A stretch of 64,000 nt of DNA, taken from Palleronia salina (lineage in GTDB: Bacteria > Pseudomonadota > Alphaproteobacteria > Rhodobacterales > Rhodobacteraceae). The DNA is taken from contig NZ_FQZA01000001.1 of the NCBI RefSeq assembly GCF_900141995.1, positions 472,392 to 536,391 of the forward strand, written 5' to 3'. The number at the start of each line of letters is the position of its first letter. Position 1 is the first letter of the stretch. A program made the translations under genes and the position numbers. This document shows, piece after piece, positions 47,681-57,148 of this stretch. Below the pieces are notes generated by a model. That model saw only the letters and a list, made by a program, of their open reading frames with translations, did not search any database and was not told the DNA's origin.

Positions 47681-49000
47681 TTGACAGCAATGCGGTTGAG
47701 TTTATTCAGTGCGGCGCTGGCTCGTGCTTTCCCCGAGAAACGGCTGTTCTTGCGGTCCGACACCGAAACCCGATACGTCCGTCTGACCCCCGGCACGCAG
47801 CTGTGCGCCGTGACCGGGGTCGCCGCCGTGGTGGGTTGGAGCATCATCGCCTCGGCCGTCCTGCTGATGGACAGCATCGGCGCCGACCAGTCCCGCGACC
47901 AGGCCGCCCGCGAACAGGCGCTTTACGAACAGCGGCTGAACGCCCTGTCGGCCGAACGCGACGCCGCGCTGCAGGACGCCAGCGCCGCGCAGGATCGGTT
48001 CAGCGCGGCGCTTCGCCAGGTCAGCAGCATGCAATCCGACCTTCTGCGGGCCGAGGCCGACCTGACCGAGCTTCAGCGCGGCATGTCGGTGACCCACGAC
48101 AAGCTGCGCGAAGTCGTGCTGGCGCGCGACGCGGCGCAGGCCAAGGCACAGGACCTGGCCGCCCTGGTCGAAGGCGACGGCGAAGGCGCCGCCGACATCG
48201 CGCGCCTGGACGAGATGGAAGACACCGTAGACCTGCTGGCCTCGGCCCTGACCGCCGCTGCCGGTCAACGTGACGCCATGGCTCTCGAAGCGCAGGAGGC
48301 CGAGACCTTCGCCGAGGAGATGATCTACGAGGCGAAGCTCAAGGAAGACCGCAACGACCAGATCTTCAGCCAGCTGGAAGACGCCCTGACGATCTCGGTC
48401 GCGCCGCTGGACAAGATGTTCCGTTCGGCCGGGCTGAACACCGACACGCTGCTGAACCAGGTCAAGCGGGGCTATTCTGGCCAGGGCGGTCCGCTGACGC
48501 CGATCTCGTTCTCGACCAAGGGCGGCGATATCGACGCCGACGGCCAGCGCGCCAACTCGATCCTCGAGAAGCTCGACCGCATGAACCTCTACCGGCTGGC
48601 GGCGCAGAAGGCCCCCTTCGCCCTGCCGGTCCACGGCTCGTTCCGCTTCACCAGCGGATTCGGCCCGCGCTGGGGCCGGATGCACAACGGCACCGATTTC
48701 GCCGGCGCCCACGGCACCCCCATCCACGCCACCGCCGACGGCGTCGTCACCCATGCCGGCCGGCTGTCCGGCTACGGAATCCTGGTGAAGATCAAGCACG
48801 AGTTCGGCATCGAGACGCGCTATGCCCACCTGTCTCGCGCACGGGTGAAAGTCGGCCAAAGGGTATCGCGCGGTGAGCGTATCGGTGATATGGGAAATAC
48901 CGGACGTTCGACCGGGACGCATTTGCACTATGAGGTGCGCGTCGGCGGCAAGCCCGTCAATCCGATGACCTATATCAAGGCAGCGCAAGATGTTTTCTAA
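47681..49000 (+). CDS. M23 family peptidoglycan DD-metallopeptidase
   Basis: The 439-residue protein has a short cytoplasmic start, one membrane span (about residues 48-66), a coiled coil (about 75-165) and a C-terminal LytM/M23 domain. Zinc ligands appear as H-N-G-T-D (about 340) and the HLHYEV motif near the end. It would cut peptidoglycan cross-links or act with partners in shape control. The best start is the TTG at 47681, seven bases after GGAAGGGA; an ATG nine bases later is spaced poorly. Its last 11 bases overlap the bactofilin gene. Confidence 0.92.
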   Translation: MTAMRLSLFSAALARAFPEKRLFLRSDTETRYVRLTPGTQLCAVTGVAAVVGWSIIASAVLLMDSIGADQSRDQAAREQALYEQRLNALSAERDAALQDASAAQDRFSAALRQVSSMQSDLLRAEADLTELQRGMSVTHDKLREVVLARDAAQAKAQDLAALVEGDGEGAADIARLDEMEDTVDLLASALTAAAGQRDAMALEAQEAETFAEEMIYEAKLKEDRNDQIFSQLEDALTISVAPLDKMFRSAGLNTDTLLNQVKRGYSGQGGPLTPISFSTKGGDIDADGQRANSILEKLDRMNLYRLAAQKAPFALPVHGSFRFTSGFGPRWGRMHNGTDFAGAHGTPIHATADGVVTHAGRLSGYGILVKIKHEFGIETRYAHLSRARVKVGQRVSRGERIGDMGNTGRSTGTHLHYEVRVGGKPVNPMTYIKAAQDVF

Positions 49001-49562
49001 GAGCAAGATCAACGAGCCCGGCCCCAAACAGGGCGGCGAGGCTGTGACCCGACCCACAAGCGAGAGTCCCATGAACGCACCCAAGACCAATACCGACGCC
49101 CCCGGCCCCGGATCGAAATCGAAGCCGCCGGCGTCGATCCTGTCGTCCGACCTGACCATCAAGGGCAACCTGAAGACGACCGGTGACATCCAGATCGAAG
49201 GCACCATCGAAGGCGATATCCGCGCCCACCTGCTGACCGTCGGCGAAGGCGCCACCGTCAAGGGCGAAGTCATGGCCGACGACGTGGTCGTGAACGGTCG
49301 CGTGGTCGGTCGCGTGCGCGGCCTGAAGGTGCGCCTGACCTCGACCGCGCGGGTCGAGGGCGACATCATCCACAAGACCATCGCGATCGAATCCGGCGCC
49401 CATTTCGAAGGCTCGGTGGCCCGTCGCGACGATCCGCTGAACACCACCGGTGGCGGCCAGCGCCCCGCGCAGCAGTCGGCGCCGGCGCAGTCGTCGCAAT
49501 CCTCGGCCCCCGCAAGCTCTGCGTCCGGCTCGGGATCCGGCGGCAGCGACAGCAAGGGCTGA
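48990..49562 (+). CDS. Bactofilin cytoskeletal protein
   Basis: The 190-residue protein has a central beta-helix (DUF583) at about residues 50-145 with repeated G-x-I/V-x-G-x-V turns, flanked by disordered ends rich in Pro/Lys and in Ser/Gly/Gln. Bactofilins polymerise without nucleotide and place cell-wall enzymes. The direct overlap with an M23 peptidase gene is a known functional pairing and suggests local wall shaping. Confidence 0.94.
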   Translation: MFSKSKINEPGPKQGGEAVTRPTSESPMNAPKTNTDAPGPGSKSKPPASILSSDLTIKGNLKTTGDIQIEGTIEGDIRAHLLTVGEGATVKGEVMADDVVVNGRVVGRVRGLKVRLTSTARVEGDIIHKTIAIESGAHFEGSVARRDDPLNTTGGGQRPAQQSAPAQSSQSSAPASSASGSGSGGSDSKG

Positions 49563-49595
49563 TCGTCGGGCGCGTCGCGCCATATATCTTTCATG

Positions 49596-49637
49596 AAAGG
49601 GCATCGCGGCAGCAGGTCGCGGTGCCCTTTCTCTTTT
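49596..49637 (+). terminator. Rho-independent terminator after the bactofilin gene
   Basis: AAAGGGCA (49596) pairs with TGCCCTTT (49623) with inner TCGCG-type pairs, followed by a C/T-rich tail ending TTTT. The rest of the 256-base spacer to the glycosyltransferase shows nothing clear. Confidence 0.75.
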
Positions 49638-49818
49638 GCACCCCCATCAAGGGTCGCCACGCTTTCGGCGCATCCGCGCGGCGTCCCGGTGACCGTGCGA
49701 GTGCGTGCTGTGGGACATCCCCGGGCTTGCCCTGACCCGCCGCCACCGCATGTGGTAACGCGGGCCGGGACGCAAGCGGCGCCCGGCCAACGCACGGGGG
49801 CACCATGGACATCACCGC

Positions 49819-51069
49819 ATGACGGCGCCGATCCTGCTCAGCACGGTTGGCTCCCTGGGCGACCTCTTCCCGGCGCTGGCGCTGGCCCGGGCGCTGCGGG
49901 CGCGCGGCCAGCCCGTGCGCCTTCTTCTCGGCCCCGACGACCGGGACACGGCGGCGGGCCTGGGGATCGAGGCGACCACTTTCGGACCGGACAGCGCGAC
50001 GGTGGCCGCGCGGCTGGGGATGGACCGCGACGCCATCGCCCGGCAGGTGTTCCGCGACCCGTCGCCGATCCTGCGGCGCGCGACCTACCCGATGCTGGCC
50101 GACCTCGCGCGCGAGATGCAGCCTCACGTGCGCGGCTGCCGGGCCGTGGGCTGGACCGCGCTGGCCATGGCGGCCCCGCTGGCGGCCGAACTCGAGGGCG
50201 TGCCGCACGTGCCGATCCTGTTGCAGCCGATGCTCATGCGCTCGGCCCTCGCTCCGCCCCGCCTGCGGGGATTCGTGCCGCCCATGATCCCGCGCCCCGG
50301 GGGTCGATTGGCGGTGGGCTGGAACAGGATATGGCTGGGCATCGTCGACCTGGAAATGCGGCGCCGCCACGGACGGGCGCAGGCACGGGTGCGCAAGGAA
50401 CTGGGCCTTCCCCCGACCAACGCCGTCCCGTTCTTCGGCCACGCGCTCGAGCCGGCGCTGCGGCTGGGACTGTGGGATCCCGTGCTGGGTACGCCGCCAA
50501 AGGACGCGGCGGCGGTGGAGGTCACCGGGTTCTCGGCGCTGCCGGATGACGGCGCGCTGCCCGTCGGCTTGCGGGAATTTCTCGATGCCGGGCCACCGCC
50601 TTTCGTGGTCACGCTGGGGTCGGTGTCCCACCGGCTGGCGGGGCGCGACTTCTGGGACCGGGCCGTGCGATTGGGCCGCGCGGCCGGGATGCGGATAGTC
50701 CTGTTGTCGGGGCCGGTCGATGCCCCGCAGGGGGACGATATCCTCGCCCTGTCCTTCGCGCCCCACGCGCCGCTTTTTGCGCGGGCGGGCGTGGTGCTGC
50801 ACCATGGCGGCATGGGCACGCTGGGCCGGGCGCTGCACGCGGGCGTGCCGCAGCTGATCCTGCCGCTGGGCGCGGACCAGCCGGACAATGCAGCGCGGGC
50901 CGAACGTCTGGGCGTGGCACGCCGCTTGCGCGGGCAGGTGGACGGCCCGAAGGCGGTGGAAGATCTTAAGGCCATGTGCCAACGGGCGGACGTCGCGCAA
51001 GCCGTTGCCGCGCGGCTGATCCCGGACGGCGCGGCCCGGGCGGCGGACCTGATGATGTCACGGTTTTGA
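49819..51069 (+). CDS. GT1-type glycosyltransferase (UGT-like)
   Basis: The 416-residue protein has a GT-B fold: an N-terminal acceptor domain beginning ILLSTVGSLGDLFPALALARAL, and a C-terminal nucleotide-sugar domain with the HHGGMGTLGRALHAGVPQLILPLGADQPDNA signature of UDP-glycosyltransferases. Acceptor and sugar are unknown; lipid or secondary-metabolite glycosylation is typical. It lies just upstream of the spermidine-synthase-like gene, 86 bases apart, with no obvious shared role. Confidence 0.87.
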   Translation: MTAPILLSTVGSLGDLFPALALARALRARGQPVRLLLGPDDRDTAAGLGIEATTFGPDSATVAARLGMDRDAIARQVFRDPSPILRRATYPMLADLAREMQPHVRGCRAVGWTALAMAAPLAAELEGVPHVPILLQPMLMRSALAPPRLRGFVPPMIPRPGGRLAVGWNRIWLGIVDLEMRRRHGRAQARVRKELGLPPTNAVPFFGHALEPALRLGLWDPVLGTPPKDAAAVEVTGFSALPDDGALPVGLREFLDAGPPPFVVTLGSVSHRLAGRDFWDRAVRLGRAAGMRIVLLSGPVDAPQGDDILALSFAPHAPLFARAGVVLHHGGMGTLGRALHAGVPQLILPLGADQPDNAARAERLGVARRLRGQVDGPKAVEDLKAMCQRADVAQAVAARLIPDGAARAADLMMSRF

Positions 51070-51155
51070 AGCCCGAAAGACCGCCATCTCGCCCAACAAT
51101 CGGCGCATTGCCCGGGGATTGTCGCCGCGACACGCCATCCGAGAGCCGCAACTCC

Positions 51156-53336
51156 ATGTCCCTGACCGACACCTTGTCCCACCGCCCCGGCCTGACCCGG
51201 GTGGCGCCCGTGGTCTTCACCGCCACGATCTTCCTGTCGGCGGGGCTGCTGTTCTTCGTGCAGCCGCTTTTCGCCAAGATCGTTCTGCCCGAGATCGGCG
51301 GCGCGGCGGCGGTCTGGACCACGGCGATGCTGTTCTTCCAGACGGTGCTGCTGGCGGGGTATCTCTATGCCCACCTGATCACGCGCTACCTGCCGGTGGG
51401 TGCGCAGGTGGCGGTGCACCTGGGGGTCTGGGGGCTGGGCCTGTTCTTCCTGCCGCTGGCGATTCCCGAGGGCTGGACCTGGACGCCCGGGCAACCCGCC
51501 GCGTGGCAGACGCTGACCCTGTTCGCGCTGGGTGTGGGCGTGCCCTTCGCGGCCCTGTCGGCCAACGCGCCGCTGATCCAGGCGTGGTACGCCCGGTCGG
51601 GCGGCGCGGCCGCAGATGATCCCTATTTCCTCTACGGCGCGTCGAACCTCGGGTCGCTGATCGCGCTGCTGGGCTTTCCGCTGGTCGCCGAGCCGGTCTG
51701 GGGCACCAGCGGCATCGGCGCCGGGTTCGCGGCGGGCTATGCCGTTCTGGGCGCCGGGTTGCTGGCCGCCGGGCTGATGGCGCGGGGCGAGGCCCGGCGC
51801 GTCGCCCGCGCATCGTCCACCCCCTTGCCGTGGCGGCGGATCGGGCTGTGGCTGGTTCTCGCCTTCGTGCCCTCGTCGCTGATGCTGGCCGTCACCACCA
51901 AGATCAGCACCGATATCGGGGCGATCCCGCTGGTCTGGGCGGTGCCGCTGTCGCTTTACCTGCTGTCCTTCGTGCTGACCTTCCGCGCCAGGCCCGTCCT
52001 GCCCCTGCCCGCCTTGCGCCTGGCCACCATCGGGGCGTTGGCCCTTCTGGGGGCCGTGTTCCTGGGCGTGACCGGCGGCCACCAGAAGCTGGGCATGATC
52101 ATCGCCATGGCGGCGGCCTTCTTCGCGGTGGCGCTTTTCGCCCATCGCAGGCTTTACGAAGCGCGGCCCGAGGGGGCGCATCTGACGGGTTTCTACCTTG
52201 CCATGTCGGTGGGCGGCGCACTGGGCGGGCTGTTCAACTCGGTCCTCGCGCCCGCGCTGTTCGACACGCTGGCCGAGGGGCCGGTCACGCTGGCCGTGGC
52301 CGCCGCGTTGCTGCTCAGCCCCCGGGCCTTCGCAATCCGCCGCCGCCGTGCCGTGCTGGCTTGGATCCTCGGCTCGTTGGCCGGGTTCGCGCTGTTGCTC
52401 CTGTCGCGCGTCGCCCCGCAGCCCGAGCTGGTCGCGAAGTGCCTGCTGCTGGTCACGGCCCTGGTGCTGCTGCTGTCCCTGCGCGCGCGGATCGGCGCCG
52501 CGCTTTTGGCGCTGGCCGCCTTCACCTGGCCCGCGATGCAAAGCCTGCCGGACAAAGCCGTCTTCCGCGACCGCAGCTTTTTCGGCGTGCACAAGGTCGA
52601 CGAGGACGGGTTCGCCCGCAGCTATACCAATGGCACGACGCTGCACGGGGCGCAGATCCTGGACGAGCCGGGCAAGCCCACACCGCTGAGCTACTACCAC
52701 GAAGGCCTGCCGCTGGCCGAGCTGGTGACCTCGTCTGTGGGCCGCGCCGCGCGGGACGTGGGGATCGTGGGGCTGGGCGTGGGCGCCATGGCCTGCCACG
52801 CCGCCCCCGGCCAGAACTGGCAGTATTACGAGATCGACCCGGTCGTGGCCCGCATCGCCACCGACCCGGACCTGTTCACCTACCTGTCGGACTGCACCCC
52901 CGACGCGCCCGTTCACCTGGGCGACGCGCGGATGGTGCTGGAGCGGCAGGACCAGACCTACGACGTGTTGGTGATCGACGCCTATTCATCGGACGCCGTG
53001 CCGGTACATTTGACCACGACCGAGGCCATGCAGCTTTACCTCGACCGGCTGAACCCCGGCGGGCTGCTGATCTACCACGTCTCGAACCGCTATTACGACC
53101 TGACGGTGCCGCTGGGCCGTTCGGCCAGCGCGCTGGGGCTGTCGGGTGCGCATCGCTACGACCGGCCCGAAGAGGACGAGCTGAACGCCCATGCCAGCTC
53201 GGTCGTGGCACTGGCCCGCGATCCAAGGACGCTGGCGTCGGCGACGGCGGCCTCCGACTGGCAGGCGCTGGTGGACGACGGCGGCCGCGAGTGGACCGAC
53301 GATCACGCCAACCTTCTGGGGCTGCTGCTGCGCTGA
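51156..53336 (+). CDS. Membrane protein with C-terminal spermidine-synthase-like domain
   Basis: The 726-residue protein has roughly twelve to fourteen membrane spans in residues 20-510 and then a Rossmann methyltransferase-like domain at about 520-720. The domain shows a glycine-rich loop VGIVGLGVGAMA, EIDPVVARIA and DVLVIDAYSSDAVPVHL. Such MFS-spermidine synthase fusions are common but not well understood, and aminopropyl transfer is not assured. It starts at 51156 after a weak ribosome site and ends four bases before the convergent prfB stop. Confidence 0.85.
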   Translation: MSLTDTLSHRPGLTRVAPVVFTATIFLSAGLLFFVQPLFAKIVLPEIGGAAAVWTTAMLFFQTVLLAGYLYAHLITRYLPVGAQVAVHLGVWGLGLFFLPLAIPEGWTWTPGQPAAWQTLTLFALGVGVPFAALSANAPLIQAWYARSGGAAADDPYFLYGASNLGSLIALLGFPLVAEPVWGTSGIGAGFAAGYAVLGAGLLAAGLMARGEARRVARASSTPLPWRRIGLWLVLAFVPSSLMLAVTTKISTDIGAIPLVWAVPLSLYLLSFVLTFRARPVLPLPALRLATIGALALLGAVFLGVTGGHQKLGMIIAMAAAFFAVALFAHRRLYEARPEGAHLTGFYLAMSVGGALGGLFNSVLAPALFDTLAEGPVTLAVAAALLLSPRAFAIRRRRAVLAWILGSLAGFALLLLSRVAPQPELVAKCLLLVTALVLLLSLRARIGAALLALAAFTWPAMQSLPDKAVFRDRSFFGVHKVDEDGFARSYTNGTTLHGAQILDEPGKPTPLSYYHEGLPLAELVTSSVGRAARDVGIVGLGVGAMACHAAPGQNWQYYEIDPVVARIATDPDLFTYLSDCTPDAPVHLGDARMVLERQDQTYDVLVIDAYSSDAVPVHLTTTEAMQLYLDRLNPGGLLIYHVSNRYYDLTVPLGRSASALGLSGAHRYDRPEEDELNAHASSVVALARDPRTLASATAASDWQALVDDGGREWTDDHANLLGLLLR

Positions 53337-53340
53337 GGCG

Positions 53341-54468
53341 TCAGTCCTCGGCGCTGGCCTCGGCGCGGGACTTGCCGGACACGTCCTGCGCCAGCGTCGC
53401 GGCCATGAACCGGTCGAGATCGCCGTTCAGCACACCCTGCGTGTCAGAGGTTTCCACGCTGGTCCGCAGGTCCTTCACCATCTGGTAGGGCTGAAGGACG
53501 TAGGAGCGGATCTGGTTGCCCCACCCCGCGTCGCCCTTGGCCTCGTGCGCGGCGTTGATATCGGCGGTCCGCCGGTCGAGCTCCATCTGGTAGAGCCGCG
53601 ATTTCAGGGCCTTCATGGCGATATCGCGGTTCTGGTGCTGCGACTTCTCGGAGCTGGTCACGACGATGCCCGTGGGCTCGTGGGTGATCCGGACGGCCGA
53701 GTCGGTGGTGTTCACGTGCTGGCCGCCGGCGCCGGACGAGCGGTAGGTATCGACACGGATATCGGCCGGGTTCACCTCGATCTCGATATTGTCGTCGACC
53801 ACCGGGTAGACCCAGACCGAGCTGAACGAGGTGTGGCGGCGCGCGGCGCTGTCGTAGGGCGAAATCCGCACCAGACGGTGCACGCCGGATTCTGATTTGA
53901 GCCAGCCATAGGCGTTGTGGCCGCTGATCTTGTAGGAGGCCGACTTGATCCCTGCCTCGTCGCCGGCGGATTCGGATTGAAGCTCGACCTTGTAGCCCTT
54001 CTTCTCGGCCCAGCGGACATACATCCGCGCCAGCATGGACGCCCAGTCGCAGGACTCGGTCCCGCCCGCGCCCGCATTGATTTCCAGGAAGGTATCGTTG
54101 GCGTCTGCCTCGCCGTTCAGCAAAGCCTCGATCTCGGCGGCGGCAGCGCGGTCCTTCAGGCGGGCCAGGGCTTTCTCGGCGTCGGCCACGACCTCGGCGT
54201 CGTCTTCCATCTCGCCCAGTTCGATCAGCTCGATATTGTCCGAAAGCTCCTGCGCCATGGCCTTGTAGCGGTCCATGGCATCGACCAGTGCCTGCCGCTC
54301 GCGCATGAGCTTCTGGGCGTTGTCGGGATCGTCCCACAGGGTCGGATCCTCCACGCGCGCGTTGAATTCCTCGAGCCTGTAGGACGCCGTCTCCCAATCC
54401 ATGCGCTGGCGCAGCAGGTCCAGCGATTTCTCGATGGCGTCGACGGTGTTCTGGGTTTCTGCGCGCAT
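53341..54468 (-). CDS. prfB: Peptide chain release factor 2
   Basis: RF2 ends translation at UGA and UAA. The 375-residue protein has the GGQ motif in [18 protein letters not shown] for peptide release. The stop-recognition region reads [16 protein letters not shown], i.e. SPY where E. coli has SPF; as far as I recall this is usual in alphaproteobacteria. The frame is uninterrupted, so the programmed frameshift of many bacteria is absent. It lies downstream of the PBP1A gene on the same strand. Confidence 0.96.
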   Translation of the reverse strand: MRAETQNTVDAIEKSLDLLRQRMDWETASYRLEEFNARVEDPTLWDDPDNAQKLMRERQALVDAMDRYKAMAQELSDNIELIELGEMEDDAEVVADAEKALARLKDRAAAAEIEALLNGEADANDTFLEINAGAGGTESCDWASMLARMYVRWAEKKGYKVELQSESAGDEAGIKSASYKISGHNAYGWLKSESGVHRLVRISPYDSAARRHTSFSSVWVYPVVDDNIEIEVNPADIRVDTYRSSGAGGQHVNTTDSAVRITHEPTGIVVTSSEKSQHQNRDIAMKALKSRLYQMELDRRTADINAAHEAKGDAGWGNQIRSYVLQPYQMVKDLRTSVETSDTQGVLNGDLDRFMAATLAQDVSGKSRAEASAED

Positions 54469-54544
54469 TGGGTGCCTTTCCTGTCAGCGCACCAGATAGC
54501 AACGCCGCCGCCCGCCCGCAACGGCCCGCGTCGGGACGTCCCGG

Positions 54545-57040
54545 CTAGTAGAGCCCGCCGGAACTGAGCGTGCCGAACGTGGCCTTCTTCTGCGGAATTG
54601 TCGCTGTCGAGCCGTCGGCATTGCGTACGCGCTGCGTGCCGCCGCCGGCCGCCTCCTCGAACAGCGGAAGGTTCGCGCCCATGGCGAAGCCGCCGTCGAA
54701 GGCCACGCCGAAGACGGGCTCTTCGCCCAGGCGGAAATACTCGGCCACGACGTTGTCGCCGCTGGCCCCGTCCGAAAGGCGCGCGCCCGTGAACCGGTCG
54801 ATCTTGATGAAATGGCCGCCCGGCGGCACGTCGAACGGACCACCACCGTATTTTGCCGTGGCTTCCTGCATGAAGCGGTCGAAGACCGGCGCGCACATGC
54901 CACCACCCGAGGCGCCGCTGCCAAGGCTGCGCGGCTGGTCGAAGCCGATATAGCAGCCGGCGGCGATGTTGCTCGTGAAGCCCACGAACCACACGTCCTT
55001 GGCGTCGTTGGTGGTGCCGGTCTTGCCCGCGACGGGCACGTTCAGGTTGACGCGGCCGCGCGCCGTGCCGCGCTCGACCACGCCCTTCATCATGGATGTC
55101 AGCTGATAGGCGGTGATCGCGTCCATGACGCGTTCGCGGTCGGACGCGATGCGTGGCCCGTATCCGGGCTCGAGCTGCGCGGTGTCGCAATCCAGGCACT
55201 CGCGCTGGTCGTGACGGTAGACGGTGCGCCCGTAGCGGTCCTGCACCCGGTCGACCAGCGTAGGCTCCACCCGCTCGCCGCCATTGGCGAACATGGAGTA
55301 GGCCGCCACCATCTTGTAGAGCGTCGTTTCCTCGGACCCGAGCGATGCCGACAGGTAGCCGCCCATCCGGTCGTAGACCCCGAAGCGTTCGGCATAGCTC
55401 GCCACCACGTCCATCCCGACTTCCTGCGCAAGGCGCACGGTCATCAGGTTGCGCGACTGCTCGATCCCGGTGCGCAGCGGCGTGGGGCCGTAGAACCGGT
55501 TGGAATAGTTCTTAGGCCGCCACAGGCCCTGCGGCGTGTTGATCTCGATCGGGGCGTCCACGACGATCGTCGCGGGCGAGAAGCCCGAATCCAGCGCCGC
55601 GGCGAAGACGAAGGGCTTGAAGCTCGATCCCGGCTGCCGGGTGGCCTGCGTGGCACGGTTGAAGACCGAGTCCTGGTAGGAGAAGCCGCCCTGCATCGCC
55701 AGCACGCGGCCCGTATCCACGTCCATCGCCATGAAGGCGCCTTGCACCTCGGGGACCTGGCGCAGGCTCCAGCGGATCAGGCTGCCGTCGCTATCGTTGG
55801 TCATGCGGCGCACATGGACGACGTCGCCGCGTTCGAAGTTGTCGAAGAAGTCGCCGCGCAGCCAGGCGATATCGTCGCGCGGGACGGATTGCTCGCCCTC
55901 GCCCTCGACGCCGACGGTCAGCGACTGGTCGGCGATGTCCAGGACGACGGCCGGGTACCACTGGTTGTCCAGGTCGATGTCGCGCGGCACGTCGGTGCCG
56001 GCCAGCGCCTCTTCCCAGTTGTCCAGTTCGGCCGGATCGATCGTCTCGCCCGTGCCGCGCCAGCGGCCGGTGGAGCGGTCGTAATCCTCCAGCGCGCGCT
56101 GCAGGCTGTGGGCGGCCACGGTCTGAAGCTCGCGGTCGATGGTGGCGCGAACCGACAGGCCGCCCGACAGGAACTCGCCCTCGCCGTAGTCGCGGCTCAG
56201 CTGGCGGCGGATCTCGTCGGTGAAGTAGTCGCGCGGCGGGATCTCGGAGCGGAAACTGTCGAAATCGCCGCTCTGCACGGTTTGCAACGGCGCGACCCGG
56301 GCGGCGCGGTAATCGTCCTCGTCCAGGAAACCGTTCTCGAACATCTCGCGCAAAACGAAGTTGCGGCGCGAGATCGCGCGCTCTTTCTCGCGGACGGGGT
56401 GATAGGTCGACGGCGCCTTGGGCAGCGCCGCGAGATAGGCGGCCTCTTCCGGCTGAAGTGCGGCCAGGGGCTTGTTGAAATAGCTCTGCGCCGCCGCCGT
56501 CACGCCGTAGGAGTTCTGGCCGAGAAAGATCTCGTTCAGGTAGAGCTCCAGGATCTTCTCCTTGCTCAGCGACTCCTCGATCCGGCTGGCCAGGATCAGT
56601 TCCTTCACCTTGCGCTCGGCGCTGCGTTCGCCGCCCAGAAGGAAGTTCTTCATCACCTGCTGGGTGATGGTCGACGCGCCGCGCACGCCCTGGCCACGCG
56701 CCGCATCGATCGCCGCGGCGACCATTCCGCGGGGGTCATAGCCCGCATGGGTATAGAAGTTCTTGTCCTCGGCCGAGATGAAGGCGTGCTTCACCAGGTC
56801 GGGTATATCGCTGGCCGGCGTGAACAGGCGTCGCTCCTCGGCGAATTCGTCGATGATCCGCCCCTCGCCGGAATAGATCCGGCTGATCGTCGGCGGCTGG
56901 TACTGGCTCAGCTGATCGGTGTCGGGCAGGTCCGCGCCGTACATCCAGAACACCGCCCCGATGGTCAGCGCGACGGCGAGCACACCCATGGTCACCAGGG
57001 TGAAAAAACCGCCGAAAATGGACAGGATGAAACGGATCAT
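54545..57040 (-). CDS. mrcA: Class A penicillin-binding protein 1A
   Basis: The 831-residue bifunctional wall enzyme has an N-terminal anchor (about 7-33), a glycosyltransferase domain with catalytic Glu91 in SAEDKNFYTHAGYD, and a transpeptidase domain with Ser472 in the SSFK motif and KTGTTNDAKDVWFVG. An OB-like insert lies between the domains (about 300-400). It polymerises and cross-links peptidoglycan. Upstream on the same strand, 108 bases away, is an amidase gene, so synthesis and cleavage may be expressed together. Confidence 0.96.
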   Translation of the reverse strand: MIRFILSIFGGFFTLVTMGVLAVALTIGAVFWMYGADLPDTDQLSQYQPPTISRIYSGEGRIIDEFAEERRLFTPASDIPDLVKHAFISAEDKNFYTHAGYDPRGMVAAAIDAARGQGVRGASTITQQVMKNFLLGGERSAERKVKELILASRIEESLSKEKILELYLNEIFLGQNSYGVTAAAQSYFNKPLAALQPEEAAYLAALPKAPSTYHPVREKERAISRRNFVLREMFENGFLDEDDYRAARVAPLQTVQSGDFDSFRSEIPPRDYFTDEIRRQLSRDYGEGEFLSGGLSVRATIDRELQTVAAHSLQRALEDYDRSTGRWRGTGETIDPAELDNWEEALAGTDVPRDIDLDNQWYPAVVLDIADQSLTVGVEGEGEQSVPRDDIAWLRGDFFDNFERGDVVHVRRMTNDSDGSLIRWSLRQVPEVQGAFMAMDVDTGRVLAMQGGFSYQDSVFNRATQATRQPGSSFKPFVFAAALDSGFSPATIVVDAPIEINTPQGLWRPKNYSNRFYGPTPLRTGIEQSRNLMTVRLAQEVGMDVVASYAERFGVYDRMGGYLSASLGSEETTLYKMVAAYSMFANGGERVEPTLVDRVQDRYGRTVYRHDQRECLDCDTAQLEPGYGPRIASDRERVMDAITAYQLTSMMKGVVERGTARGRVNLNVPVAGKTGTTNDAKDVWFVGFTSNIAAGCYIGFDQPRSLGSGASGGGMCAPVFDRFMQEATAKYGGGPFDVPPGGHFIKIDRFTGARLSDGASGDNVVAEYFRLGEEPVFGVAFDGGFAMGANLPLFEEAAGGGTQRVRNADGSTATIPQKKATFGTLSSGGLY

Positions 57041-57148
57041 GGGCTGGGGGCCTTCGTACGCGTCGGGTGCCCCGTCTTATCTTGGCCGGGGATAAAGATC
57101 AAAAGAACTGACGCGACGTCCGGTTCACGAAACGCGGCGCCCGGCGGG

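Noticed and set aside
53341-54468. Programmed frameshift in prfB
   Set aside because: The reading frame is intact from ATG to stop, with no internal TGA or slippery CTTTGA-type site needed.
54469-54544. 12-base palindrome CGGGACGTCCCG between prfB and the PBP1A gene
   Set aside because: It has no T run and no visible promoter or partner site. Single GC palindromes of this size are expected at this base composition.
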